From Diploscapter coronatus (taxonomy: Eukaryota; Nematoda; Chromadorea; Rhabditida; Rhabditidae): a stretch of 64,000 bases of DNA. Below, one piece after another: positions 12,882 through 23,448 of the stretch. Each line of letters begins with the position of its first letter. Positions within the stretch are counted from its first letter, which is position 1. The position numbers were made by a program, and so were the translations under genes. Location: the NCBI GenBank assembly GCA_964036155.1, contig OZ038423.1, forward strand, positions 10,865,249-10,929,248. The letters are read 5' to 3'. The notes beneath the pieces were generated by a model. That model saw nothing but the letters and a program-made list of their open reading frames with translations. It did no database searches and was not told where the DNA came from.

Positions 12882-13465
12882 CCGATTCTGAGAAAAGTTT
12901 GAAGTTGGGATTATTGTTTATCCAATTAAGACTCTTTCATTTATTTATTTCTAATTCCTATTCATTTGTCAAAGCTATTGATTTTATGGTAAGATTTTTC
13001 TCGCAAAATATTCGACTGTCGAATTTCGACATCACTATTCTCTTATCAATTATCACTCAATGTAAAAGCCTGTTTTCTTGCTCCTAATGATTATTGATTT
13101 TTTTATTCATTTACGCATAATGTATGATTTATTTCCTAGATCAGTACAAACTTTTAACTTAAAAATTAGTTGAACATGTAGACTAACTCTCAGCTAGGCA
13201 GCCATGCTCACATAGTCTAGTGATAGAGCAGCGCATCCTGCGGAGAGGTGAGGGGTCAGATTAGAGTCCTGACTGTGAGAGGCATGAGCTGCATAAAATA
13301 GCCACTCGCAGCGAACCCAATCGAGGTACCGCTAGGCCATCGTCTTACATTTGTATAATCTTTCCAAATTTGTTTAACTGACTATAATATTAGCTCGCTT
13401 TATAGCATACGAAGAAGCCGTTGATAAACATTGATTGAATTCGAAGTCAACCAAATTCAGTCGAA
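12882..13465. other. 5' flank of kelch copy A
   Basis: AT-rich to about 13190. From there on (tRNA-like element, then CTAGGCCATCG and a short AT-rich stretch to the ATG) it is recognisably the same block as 15470-15774 in front of copy B. Confidence 0.5.
13207..13279 (+). other. Degenerate tRNA-like element upstream of kelch A
   Basis: A 73-base unit with the acceptor-like ends CTCACAT and CTGTGAG, homologous to the better-preserved unit at 15516-15588. Its T-arm is damaged (CAGATTAGAGTCCTG). Probably a dead tRNA-derived sequence. Confidence 0.4.
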
Positions 13466-14987
13466 ATGAGTGATGAACCTATTCCAACTTCTACAAATCT
13501 TCTTTCCAAAACCGTAAGTTAAAATTTCCTGTAATGAGTTACTTTTTTCAAAATGATGTCATTTTATAATGGAAAACACAAAATCGGTGCGATAGGGTCT
13601 CCCCATGCATGATCCCTATCTAAAAATTGCCGCAAGGCTTCAATCCATCATAAACCGTTGGGGAATTTGATGAGGGCGGTCCAAAATATCGTTTCTTTTG
13701 CACTTTGAAAATAAATAATTCATTACTAAAATGGAGATGATAATTTCAGAAAGAAACTGAAATTCCACTGATTAACAATACAATTAATGAACTATCCCGG
13801 AATATCAGTAATTTGCAAATTAGTGGAGACAATTCGTTCAATAATTCGCATAAAGTTTTATTTTATCGTAAGAAGTTATATTGAAAGTTAAGTAAGAGAC
13901 TTGAAACGATTCGTAATAATTTAGTTTGGTATCGAAATAGTGGCGAACATGAAGGAAGGGCATGTTCATTCAATTCTCATAACTTTTCAATCGAAGAGAT
14001 TACGAAATTCCGCAATTTGTATTGGCCATTTCAAGTAGCAACGACACAGAATAAAGTAAGTCCTTAGGTTCGTTATTTCGAATAATTTCTTAGGTTTCAG
14101 ATTTTTGGAATTAACAGCTCAAATAAATCGTTTGAAATATATGATTTGAATACTCGGCAAATTTTAAGAGGTCTTATCAACAAATTCATGAATGATCGAT
14201 TTGGAGAATTTTATAGGCTCAGATCTTTCTGAATGGCGTGAATGGGCGTCTATCGCTTATTTTAAAGACAAGTTGTATTATTTGAGTGGGAACGATCCTA
14301 AAGCATGGATATGGAGAGATACGAACCGAGTTGACGTAAGAAGATCGAATGAAAGTCCATGAAATAATTAATTCAGGTTTTAATAGATGGAAAATGGAAA
14401 ACAGGGCCTGCTCTTCCTCTTCCAATTAGATGGGCTCAAACAATAACATGCAATGGAATTTTATACGGTCACATTATAACATATTCCTTATTGTAATTAT
14501 GGATATTCAGTTATTGATGGATGGAGAAGTCGAAAGATATATCGATTATCAGATGATGAACGAGAATGGGTTGAAATCGAGAAAATTTCAAAAAAACGAT
14601 ATTTTTTCGAAGTTGCATCGTTAAATGGGAAAATTTACATAACTGGAGGACGGGAGTCATTAATTTTGTATGATAAATAATGCATCATTATATATTTAGC
14701 TGGAGAGTATTAAAATCCTGCCTGTGTTTCGACCCCTCAGCTCCAGTTGACAGTCGAGTTTCTCAAATCGCTGATATGAATTATACAAGATATTGTCATT
14801 CGCTCATTGTCGCCAATGAAAAGTTGTATGCAATCGGAGGGTGAGCTGAGATTTCGCATATCTTTATACCAAACATTGTTAATTTAGATTTCAACATTCT
14901 TTAATAACAATTTTTTGCAATTCAATCGAGGAATACGATCCACAAACGAATAAATGGCGAGAAGTTGGAGAAATTAACATAGCATAA
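13466..14987 (+). CDS. Kelch-repeat protein, copy A (no helical N-terminal exons)
   Basis: The in-phase exons encode a kelch-type beta-propeller protein of about 320 residues, presumably cytoplasmic (no signal peptide). Exon 1 (13466-13513) gives MSDEPIPTSTNLLSKT and splices directly to the exon that begins KETEIPLINNT. The roughly 120-residue helical region found in B-D is missing. Kelch strand endings are visible as LYYLSG, KIYITGG and LYAIGG, and the last blade ends EYDPQTNKWREVGEI. Introns are mostly 43-50 bases, one of them buried in 14168-14218. The stop is at 14985-14987, with an AATAAA at 15032-15037. All exons join in phase, so this copy looks intact. The ligand is unknown. Neighbours are three paralogues in the same orientation. 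Confidence 0.72.
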
Positions 14988-15774
14988 AGCTTGGTTATAA
15001 TAATCTCAGATTTAATATAGAAATGTTATTCAATAAATGTGAAATAATCATTTAATTTCAATGAACATGATACAGACAACTCTCGAAGACATCCAAAAGC
15101 GATGAGGATAATTGTAACTGAAATAAATATTTATTAAAATGAAAACCGTTTACTCCCTCTTCCTCCTGAACATACTCCATTTGAATGAGAGATGACATTC
15201 GAGATAGAACAGATTATTGTTCAACCAATTAAAATCCCTTCATTTGTTTATTTCGAATTCCTATTCATTTGTCAAAGTTATTTATTTTATATTATGATAA
15301 GATTTTTTTCTCGCAAAATATTGAACGCCATTATTCTCTTATCAATTCTCATTCAATGTAAAAAAAACTTGCTTTCTTGCTTCTAATGATTATTGATTTT
15401 AAAAATTTATTTACGCATGAATGTAGCATTTATTTATTTCCTAAATCAGTACAACTTTTTAATATAAAACAAAACTAGTTGGACATGTAGGCTAACTCCC
15501 AACTAGTCAGCCATACTCACATAGTGTAGTGATAGAACAGCGCACCCCGCGGAGAGATGAGGGATCAGGTTCGAATCCTGACTGTGAGAGGCATGAGTTT
15601 GCATAAAATAGCCACTCGCAGCGGACCCAATCGAGGTACTACTAAGCCATCGTACTACATTTGTATAATCTTCCCTAAATTTGTTTAAATGATTAGTATT
15701 AGTTCGCTTTACAACACACGAGGAAGGCATTGATAAGCACTGATTGAATTCGAAGTCAGTCAAATTCAGTCAAG
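14988..15774. other. Spacer between kelch A and B
   Basis: The first ~390 bases are almost identical to the stretch that follows copies B and C. The rest holds a tRNA-like unit (15516-15588) and the B promoter region. No other gene is seen. Confidence 0.55.
15516..15588 (+). other. tRNA-like element upstream of kelch B
   Basis: Exactly 73 bases. The acceptor-like ends CTCACAT/CTGTGAG pair at 6 of 7 positions, a TGT...ACA D-arm can form, and a perfect 5-bp T-arm with a 7-base loop (TCAGG TTCGAAT CCTGA) carries a good B-box. The middle part does not form a normal anticodon stem, so I do not assign an anticodon. It is either a decayed tRNA gene or the head of a tRNA-derived short repeat. A degenerate relative sits at the same place before copy A; copies C and D have lost it. 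Confidence 0.5.
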
Positions 15775-17767
15775 ATGAGTGGTGAACCTACTCCAGCTTC
15801 TACAAATTCTCTTTCCAAACCCGTAAGTTGAAATTCAAATAAAATTTTCTGTAATTAATTATCTTCTTTTAAATGATGGCATTTTATCAGAGACTTTTAG
15901 CAACTACCATCATTTGTTGAAATGTTGGATGTTTCACAAAAGAATATCATCAAAAATCTATTGAAGGCGAACGATTTATCTATTTCCGATAAAATTGACA
16001 GCATCGATTCGATTTCGAAAGACATGCCTAAAGAAGCACGAGCGGAATATAGAAAATGGCGTTTTCTAATGGATCGATCGAGGGTAAACCAAGAAGCATT
16101 TTTATCAATAAGAAATGCAAACGAAATTTTAGATGCCAGATTTCTACGATTCCCAAAATAAGGAGATCAAGATAATAATTGCCGCAATGTTCAAGGAGTC
16201 TACTGATTTAGGTAATGCAAATACACCTGAAACAACACTATTTCATGAGTTCAGAAGATTTTGCTCGAATCATAATGAGCATAAAGCCAGCGTTGAATAA
16301 CCCAGATGCTTTCGACAAATGGGTGAAGAATGAAGAAATCGAACTCAAGGTATCTTTAATTCAGAAGGATATGAAAAAGATATCAACTTCCCAATCGTCA
16401 AGTTATTATGTAAAGTTGATTACGTTTTACTTTATGCTATACTATTTTCCGCCACCTGAAAAAGTAATCACGTTTTTTCCCTTAGTAAAATGGTGTTTTT
16501 GGCATTTTAAGAATAAATAACTCATTAATAAAATGAAAGTAATAATTTTAGAAAGGAATTGAACTCCCATTGATTAATAATACAATGAATGAATTAGCCC
16601 GAAATGTCAATAATTTGCAGATTGGTGGAGATAACATCTTATTCTATTGTAAGAAATTATATTGAAAGCTAAGTAAGAAACTTTAAAATGATTCGTAGTA
16701 ATTTAGTTTATTATCGAAATAATGATAAACTTGAAGGAAGAATAGGCTTGTTCAATTCATATACCTTCTCAGTCGAAGATATTGCAAAATTTCACAATTA
16801 TTATGAGCCATTTAAAGTAGCAACTACACAGAATAAAGTAAGTTCTTATGTTCGTTATTTTGAATAATTTCTTAAACTTCAAGTTTTTGGAATTAGCGGC
16901 GAAAACGAATCGTTTGAAATATTTGACTTGGACACTCGAATAGTCTCAAGAGGTTTTATTAACAAATCCATTAATGATCGATTCAAAGAATTTTACAGGT
17001 CCAAGTCCCCCTGAATGGCGTGAATGGGCATCTATGGCTTATTTCAAAGACAAACTGTATTATTTGGGTGGAGGCACGAATCGAGTTGATGTAAGAAGAT
17101 CGAATGAAAGTCTATGAAATAATTTATTCAGGTTTTAATAGATGGAAAATGGCAAACAGGACCTGCTTTTCCTCTTCCAATCAATTCTGTTCAAACAATA
17201 ACATGCGATGGAATTTTATACGGTCACATTATAGCATATTCATTATTGTAATTATGGATATTCAGTTATTGATGGATGGTGGAGTCGAAAGATATATCGA
17301 TTATCAGACGATGAACAGGAATGGATTGAAATCGGAGAGCTTCCAGAAAGACGAGTTTCATTCAGAGTTGCATCGCTAAATGGAAGAATTTACATAACTG
17401 GAGGACAATAGTCGTTAATTTTGTATGATAAATAATGTATCATTATATATTTAGTGATGAAGCATTCAAATCCTGCTTGTGCTTCAACCCCTCAGCTTCA
17501 GTTGGCAGTCGAGTTTTTCAAATCGCTGATATGAATTATGCAAGATATTGGCATTCTCTTTTTGTCGTCAATGAAAAGTTGTATGCAATCGGAGGGTGAG
17601 CTGATATTTTGCATGTTTTTCTATGAAATATTTGTTAGTTTAGATTTCAAAATGCTAAGGAAATAAGTGATGTTTCATGTTGCCCGATGAACTTCTGTGA
17701 CGCTATTGAAGAATACGATCCACAAACGAATAAATGGCGAGAAGTTGGAGAAATTAACATAGCATAA
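15775..17767 (+). CDS. Kelch-repeat protein with helical N-terminal region, copy B
   Basis: Exon 1 (MSGEPTPASTNSLSKP) is followed by exons for a charged, helix-rich region. This holds a segment near 15911-16083 (DLSISDKIDSIDSISKDMP, then KEARAEYRKWRF) and, after 49- and 43-base introns, EDFARIIMSIKPALNN and DAFDKWVKNEEIELK. The kelch part follows (LYYLGG, ILYVIDG, IYITGG, LYAIGG, EYDPQTNKW), with a stop at 17765-17767. Full length would be about 440 residues. The helical segment weakly recalls the nematode SXP/RAL-2 (DUF148) fold; this is an impression, not an alignment. One acceptor (about 16880-16884) has its AG shifted by one base relative to A and D, which breaks the frame unless a weak donor four bases downstream of the usual one is used. 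From 16010 on, this copy is part of the duplicated 2,510-base unit. Confidence 0.62.
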
Positions 17768-18283
17768 AGCTTGGTTATAATAATCTCAGATTTAATATAG
17801 AAATGTTATTCAATAAATGTGAAACAATCATTTAATTTCAATGAACATGATACAGACAACTCTCGAAGACATCCAAAAGCGATGAGGATAATTGTAACTG
17901 AAATAAATATTTATTAAAATGAAAACCGTTTACTCCCTCTTCCTCCTGAACATACTCCATTTGAATGAGAGATGACATTCGAGATAGAACAGATTATTTT
18001 GTTCAACCAATTAAAATCCCTTCATTTGTTTATTTCGAATTCCTATTCATTTGTCAAAGTTATTTATTTTATATTATGATAAGATTTTTTTCTCGCAAAA
18101 TATTGAACGCCATTATTCTCTTATCAATTCTCATTCAACGTAAAAGCTTGCTAGGCCATCGTACTACATTTGTATGATCTTCCCAATATTAGTCTTACTG
18201 ACTAATATTAGCTCGTTTTATAGTACACGAGGAAGCCGTTGATAAGCATTGATTGAATTCGAAGTCAGCCAAATTCAGTCGAA
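17768..18283. other. Spacer between kelch B and C
   Basis: Nearly identical to the 3' flank of copy A up to about 18150. It then jumps straight to CTAGGCCATCG, so the tRNA-like block present before A and B is deleted. No gene seen. Confidence 0.55.
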
Positions 18284-20277
18284 ATGGGTGATAGATCTAT
18301 GCCAGCTTCTACAAATCCTCTTTCCAAACCCGTAAGTTCCAAATTCAAATGAAATTTTCTATAATGAATTATTTTCTTCTCGATGATGCCATTTTATAAC
18401 AAATTTTTAGCAACTACCATCATTTGTTGCAATGTTGAACGCTTCACATAAAAATATCATCAAAGGTCTATGGAATGTAGATGATTTATCTATTTCCGAT
18501 AAAATCGATAGCATCGACGCGATTTCGAAAGACATGCCTAAAGAAGCACGAGCGGAATATAGAAAATGGCGTTTTCTAATGGATCGATCGAGGGTAAACC
18601 AAGAAGCATTTTTATCAATAAGAAATGCAAACGAAATTTTAGATGCCAGATTTCTACGATTCCCAAAATAAGGAGATCAAGATAATAATTGCCGCAATGT
18701 TCAAGGAGTCTACTGATTTAGGTAATGCAAATACACCTGAAACAACACTATTTCATGAGTTCAGAAGATTTTGCTCGAATCATAATGAGCATAAAGCCAG
18801 CGTTGAATAACCCAGATGCTTTCGACAAATGGGTGAAGAATGAAGAAATCGAACTCAAGGTATCTTTAATTCAGAAGGATATGAAAAAGATATCAACTTC
18901 CCAATCGTCAAGTTATTATGTAAAGTTGATTACGTTTTACTTTATGCTATACTATTTTCCGCCACCTGAAAAAGTAATCACGTTTTTTCCCTTAGTAAAA
19001 TGGTGTTTTTGGCATTTTAAGAATAAATAACTCATTAATAAAATGAAAGTAATAATTTTAGAAAGGAATTGAACTCCCATTGATTAATAATACAATGAAT
19101 GAATTAGCCCGAAATGTCAATAATTTGCAGATTGGTGGAGATAACATCTTATTCTATTGTAAGAAATTATATTGAAAGCTAAGTAAGAAACTTTAAAATG
19201 ATTCGTAGTAATTTAGTTTATTATCGAAATAATGATAAACTTGAAGGAAGAATAGGCTTGTTCAATTCATATACCTTCTCAGTCGAAGATATTGCAAAAT
19301 TTCACAATTATTATGAGCCATTTAAAGTAGCAACTACACAGAATAAAGTAAGTTCTTATGTTCGTTATTTTGAATAATTTCTTAAACTTCAAGTTTTTGG
19401 AATTAGCGGCGAAAACGAATCGTTTGAAATATTTGACTTGGACACTCGAATAGTCTCAAGAGGTTTTATTAACAAATCCATTAATGATCGATTCAAAGAA
19501 TTTTACAGGTCCAAGTCCCCCTGAATGGCGTGAATGGGCATCTATGGCTTATTTCAAAGACAAACTGTATTATTTGGGTGGAGGCACGAATCGAGTTGAT
19601 GTAAGAAGATCGAATGAAAGTCTATGAAATAATTTATTCAGGTTTTAATAGATGGAAAATGGCAAACAGGACCTGCTTTTCCTCTTCCAATCAATTCTGT
19701 TCAAACAATAACATGCGATGGAATTTTATACGGTCACATTATAGCATATTCATTATTGTAATTATGGATATTCAGTTATTGATGGATGGTGGAGTCGAAA
19801 GATATATCGATTATCAGACGATGAACAGGAATGGATTGAAATCGGAGAGCTTCCAGAAAGACGAGTTTCATTCAGAGTTGCATCGCTAAATGGAAGAATT
19901 TACATAACTGGAGGACAATAGTCGTTAATTTTGTATGATAAATAATGTATCATTATATATTTAGTGATGAAGCATTCAAATCCTGCTTGTGCTTCAACCC
20001 CTCAGCTTCAGTTGGCAGTCGAGTTTTTCAAATCGCTGATATGAATTATGCAAGATATTGGCATTCTCTTTTTGTCGTCAATGAAAAGTTGTATGCAATC
20101 GGAGGGTGAGCTGATATTTTGCATGTTTTTCTATGAAATATTTGTTAGTTTAGATTTCAAAATGCTAAGGAAATAAGTGATGTTTCATGTTGCCCGATGA
20201 ACTTCTGTGACGCTATTGAAGAATACGATCCACAAACGAATAAATGGCGAGAAGTTGGAGAAATTAACATAGCATAA
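18284..20277 (+). CDS. Kelch-repeat protein with helical N-terminal region, copy C
   Basis: Same organisation as copy B. Exon 1 reads MGDRSMPASTNPLSKP; the helical exon starts QLPSFVAMLNASHKN and differs from B until the duplicated block begins at 18520. From there on the sequence matches B at +2,510, including the shifted acceptor before the FGISGENES exon. The same caveat therefore applies: the protein is intact only if the weaker donor is used, otherwise it is truncated before the first kelch blade is complete. Stop at 20275-20277, with an AATAAA shortly after. Confidence 0.6.
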
Positions 20278-20793
20278 AGCTTGGTTATAATAATCTCAGA
20301 TTTAATATAGAAATGTTATTCAATAAATGTGAAACAATCATTTAATTTCAATGAACATGATACAGACAACTCTCGAAGACATCCAAAAGCGATGAGGATA
20401 ATTGTAACTGAAATAAATATTTATTAAAATGAAAACCGTTTACTCCCTCTTCCTCCTGAACATACTCCATTTGAATGAGAGATGACATTCGAGATAGAAC
20501 AGATTATTTTGTTCAACCAATTAAAATCCCTTCATTTGTTTATTTCGAATTCCTATTCATTTGTCAAAGTTATTTATTTTATATTATGATAAGATTTTTT
20601 TCTCGCAAAATATTGAACGCCATTATTCTCTTATCAATTCTCATTCAACGTAAAAGCTTGCTAGGCCATCGTACTACATTTGTATGATCTTCCCAATATT
20701 AGTCTTACTGACTAATATTAGCTCGTTTTATAGTACACGAGGAAGCCGTTGATAAGCATTGATTGAATTCGAAGTCAGCCAAATTCAGTCGAA
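20278..20793. other. Spacer between kelch C and D
   Basis: An exact copy of 17768-18283 as far as read. It carries the same deletion junction (CTTGCTAGGCCATCG) near 20660. Confidence 0.6.
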
Positions 20794-22826
20794 ATGGGTG
20801 ATAGATCTATGCCAGCTTCTACAAATCCTCTTTCCAAACCCGTAAGTTCCAAATTCAAATGAAATTTTCTATAATGAATTATTTTCTTCTCGATGATGCC
20901 ATTTTATAACAAATTTTTAGCAACTACCATCATTTGTTGCAATGTTGAACGCTTCACATAAAAATATCATCAAAGGTCTATGGAATGTAGATGATTTATC
21001 TATTTCCGATAAAATCGATAGCATCGACGCGATTTCGAAAGACATGCCTAAAGAAGCACGAGCGGAATATAGAAAATGGCGTTTTCTAATGGATCGATCG
21101 AGGGTAAACCAAGAAGCATTTTTATCAATAAGAAATGCAAACGAAATTTTAGATGCCAGATTTCTACGATTCCCAAAATAAGGAGATCAAGATAATAATT
21201 GCCGGAATGTTCGAGAAGTTTACTGATTTGGGTAATGCAAACACACCTGAAACAACACTATTTCATAAGTTTAGAAGATTTTGCTCGAATCATAATGAGC
21301 ATAAAGTCAGCGTTGAATAACCCAGATGTTTTCGACAAATGGGTGAAGAATGAAGAAATCGAATTTAAGGTACCTTTAATTCAGAAAGATATGAAAAAGT
21401 ATCAACTTCTCAATCGTCAAGTTATTATGTAAAGTTGATTACGTTTTACTTTATGCTATACTATTTTCCGCCACCTGAAAAAGTAATCACGTTTTTTTCC
21501 TTAGTAAAATGGTGTTTTTGGCATTTTAAGAATAAATAACTCATTAATAAAATGAAAGTAATAATTTTAGAAAGGAATTGAACTCCCATTGATTAACAAC
21601 ACAATGAATGAACTATCCCGAAATATCAATAATTTGAAAATTGATGGAGACAATTCATCTAATAATTCGCATAAAATCCTGTTTTATGGTGAGAATTTAT
21701 ATTGAAAGTTAAGTAAGAGACTTTGAAACGATTCATAATAGTTTAGTTGGTTATTCAAATAATTGTAAAGATGAAGGAAGAATATGCTTGTTCAACTCAT
21801 CTACCTACTCAGTCGAAGTGGTTACAAAATTCCACAATTTTTGTGAGACATATCGAGTAACAACTACACAGAATAAAGTCAATTCTTATGTTCGTTATTT
21901 TGAATAATTTCTCAAATTTCAGATTTTTGGGATTGATAACAAAGAGAAATTATTTGAAATATTTGACTTGGATACTCGAATAGTTTCAAAAGGTCTGCTC
22001 AACAAATCCATGAATGGTCGATTAAAATAATTTTATAGGTCCAGATCCTCCTGAATGGCGTGATTTTGCATCTGTCGCTTATTTTAAAAACAAATTGTAT
22101 TATTTGGGTGGGGAGGATCCTGAAACAAAGGAATATACGGATCGAGTTGATGTAAGAAGATCAAATGAAAGTTCATGAAATAATTTATTCAGGTTTTAAT
22201 AGATGGAAAATGGCAAACAGGACCTGCTTTTCCTCTTCCAATTCGATTTGCTCGAGCAATAATATGCGATGAAATTTTATACGGTCACATTATAACATAT
22301 TCGTTATTGTAATTATGGATATTCAGTTATTGATGGACTTGATCGTAGAAAGATATATCGATTATCAGACGATGAACGGAGATGGATTGAAATTGGAGAG
22401 ATTCCAAAAAGACGAGATGATTTTGGAGTTGCATCGCTAAATGGAAAAATTTACATAACTGGAGGACAATAGTTGTTAATTTTGTATGATAAATAACGTA
22501 TAATTATATATTTAGTGATGAAGCATTCAAATCCTGTTTGTGCTTCAACCCCTCATCTTCAGTTGGCAGTCGAGTTTTTCAAATCGCTGATATGAATTAT
22601 ACAAGATATTATCATTCGCTCGTTGTCGCCAATGAAAAGTTGTATGCAATCGGAGGGTGAGCTGATATTTTGCATGTCTTTATATGAAATATGTTAGTTT
22701 AGATTTCAAAATGTTAAGAAAATAAGTGATGTTTCATGCTGTCCGATGAACTTCTGTGACGCTATTGAAGAATACGATCCACAAACGAATGAGTGGCGAG
22801 AAGTTGGAGAAATTAACATAAAATAA
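20794..22826 (+). CDS. Kelch-repeat protein with helical N-terminal region, copy D
   Basis: The 5' part (20794-21204) is identical to copy C; after that it diverges and resembles A and B about equally. The predicted protein is about 445 residues: helical region (FTDL-EDFARIIMSIKSALNN, DVFDKWVKNEEIEFK), then KGIELPLINNT, and kelch strands LYYLGG, ILYVIDG, IYITGG, LYAIGG and EYDPQTNEW, ending GEINIK with a stop at 22824-22826. Compared with B/C it lacks one base near 21399. This would shift the frame if the GTAAAG donor were used but is harmless if the AAG|GTACCT donor just upstream is used. The FG exon has a normal TTTCAG acceptor, and the preceding donor is GTCAAT. It looks the most complete of the long forms. 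Confidence 0.65.
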
Positions 22827-23448
22827 AGTTTGATTATAATAATCTCAGATTTAATATAGAAATGTTATTCAATAAATGTGAAACAATAATTTAATTTATA
22901 TGCACATGATGAAGACAACTCTCGAAGACACCCAAAAGTGTTGAGGGATAATTGTAACTCAAATAAATATTTATTAAAATGAAAACCGTTTACTCCCTCT
23001 TTCTTCTGAGCATGTTGCATTTGAATGCGAGATGGTATTCGAAACTCAGAAAAGTTATGTCTAAGAGACGTTCAACGATAAGCGTGACAACTGCTGGGCA
23101 ATAACAAAACTATTCCGAACTCGAATAAAAACCATATGGGTGGGTGTACCCTAGGATCTTATTCAAAAATTAAATTTTTTTGGCCTCGTCCCTTTTTATG
23201 TGATGATCTTGCATTTTCTTGATCACAGATGTTCACCCACTTGCTTGCGCGTCTCTTCTCTCTCAACAAGTGGGCGGGGCTTTGTTGTCTCAAAGAGAGG
23301 AAGGGAGAAGAAGAGAGAAAGACTCTTTTCTTCACTCATCGGTCTTGCGCCGTATCTCATCCGTTTTTCCCGCTATTCCGTTACAGGCCCCATGTAGGAT
23401 CACAAAATCGAATCACTGCTGGATTACCACCTGGAATCTCACGACAAA
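22827..23448. other. Spacer between kelch D and the lectin-sushi receptor gene
   Basis: The first ~200 bases are a diverged copy of the kelch 3' flank. A purine-rich patch (23283-23330) and overlapping short frames in three registers around 23200-23450 carry no recognisable protein. This is likely the promoter and 5' UTR of the next gene. Confidence 0.45.

Larger units (their letters stand above)
16010..21204 (+). repeat. Tandem 2,510-base duplication (two full units plus a partial third)
   Basis: Bases 16010-18694 recur at 18520-21204 at a constant offset of 2,510, with no difference noticed wherever I compared them. The repeat includes introns, kelch exons, the intergenic spacer and the first exons of the next gene. 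It begins and ends inside coding exons of the helical region (differences resume just before 16010 and at 21205), as expected from unequal crossing-over between already duplicated kelch genes. Confidence 0.92.

Noticed and set aside
12587..13200. A spliced-leader RNA gene next to the 5S gene
   Set aside because: No SL1-like leader followed by a donor and Sm site was found on either strand.
15516..15588. Calling a functional tRNA gene
   Set aside because: Acceptor and T-arms are good, but no proper anticodon stem can be drawn, so an anticodon would be invented.
13207..22826. A CRISPR-like or phage array explanation for the repeats
   Set aside because: Units are 2.5-kb genes with introns; there are no short spaced direct repeats, and the genome is eukaryotic.
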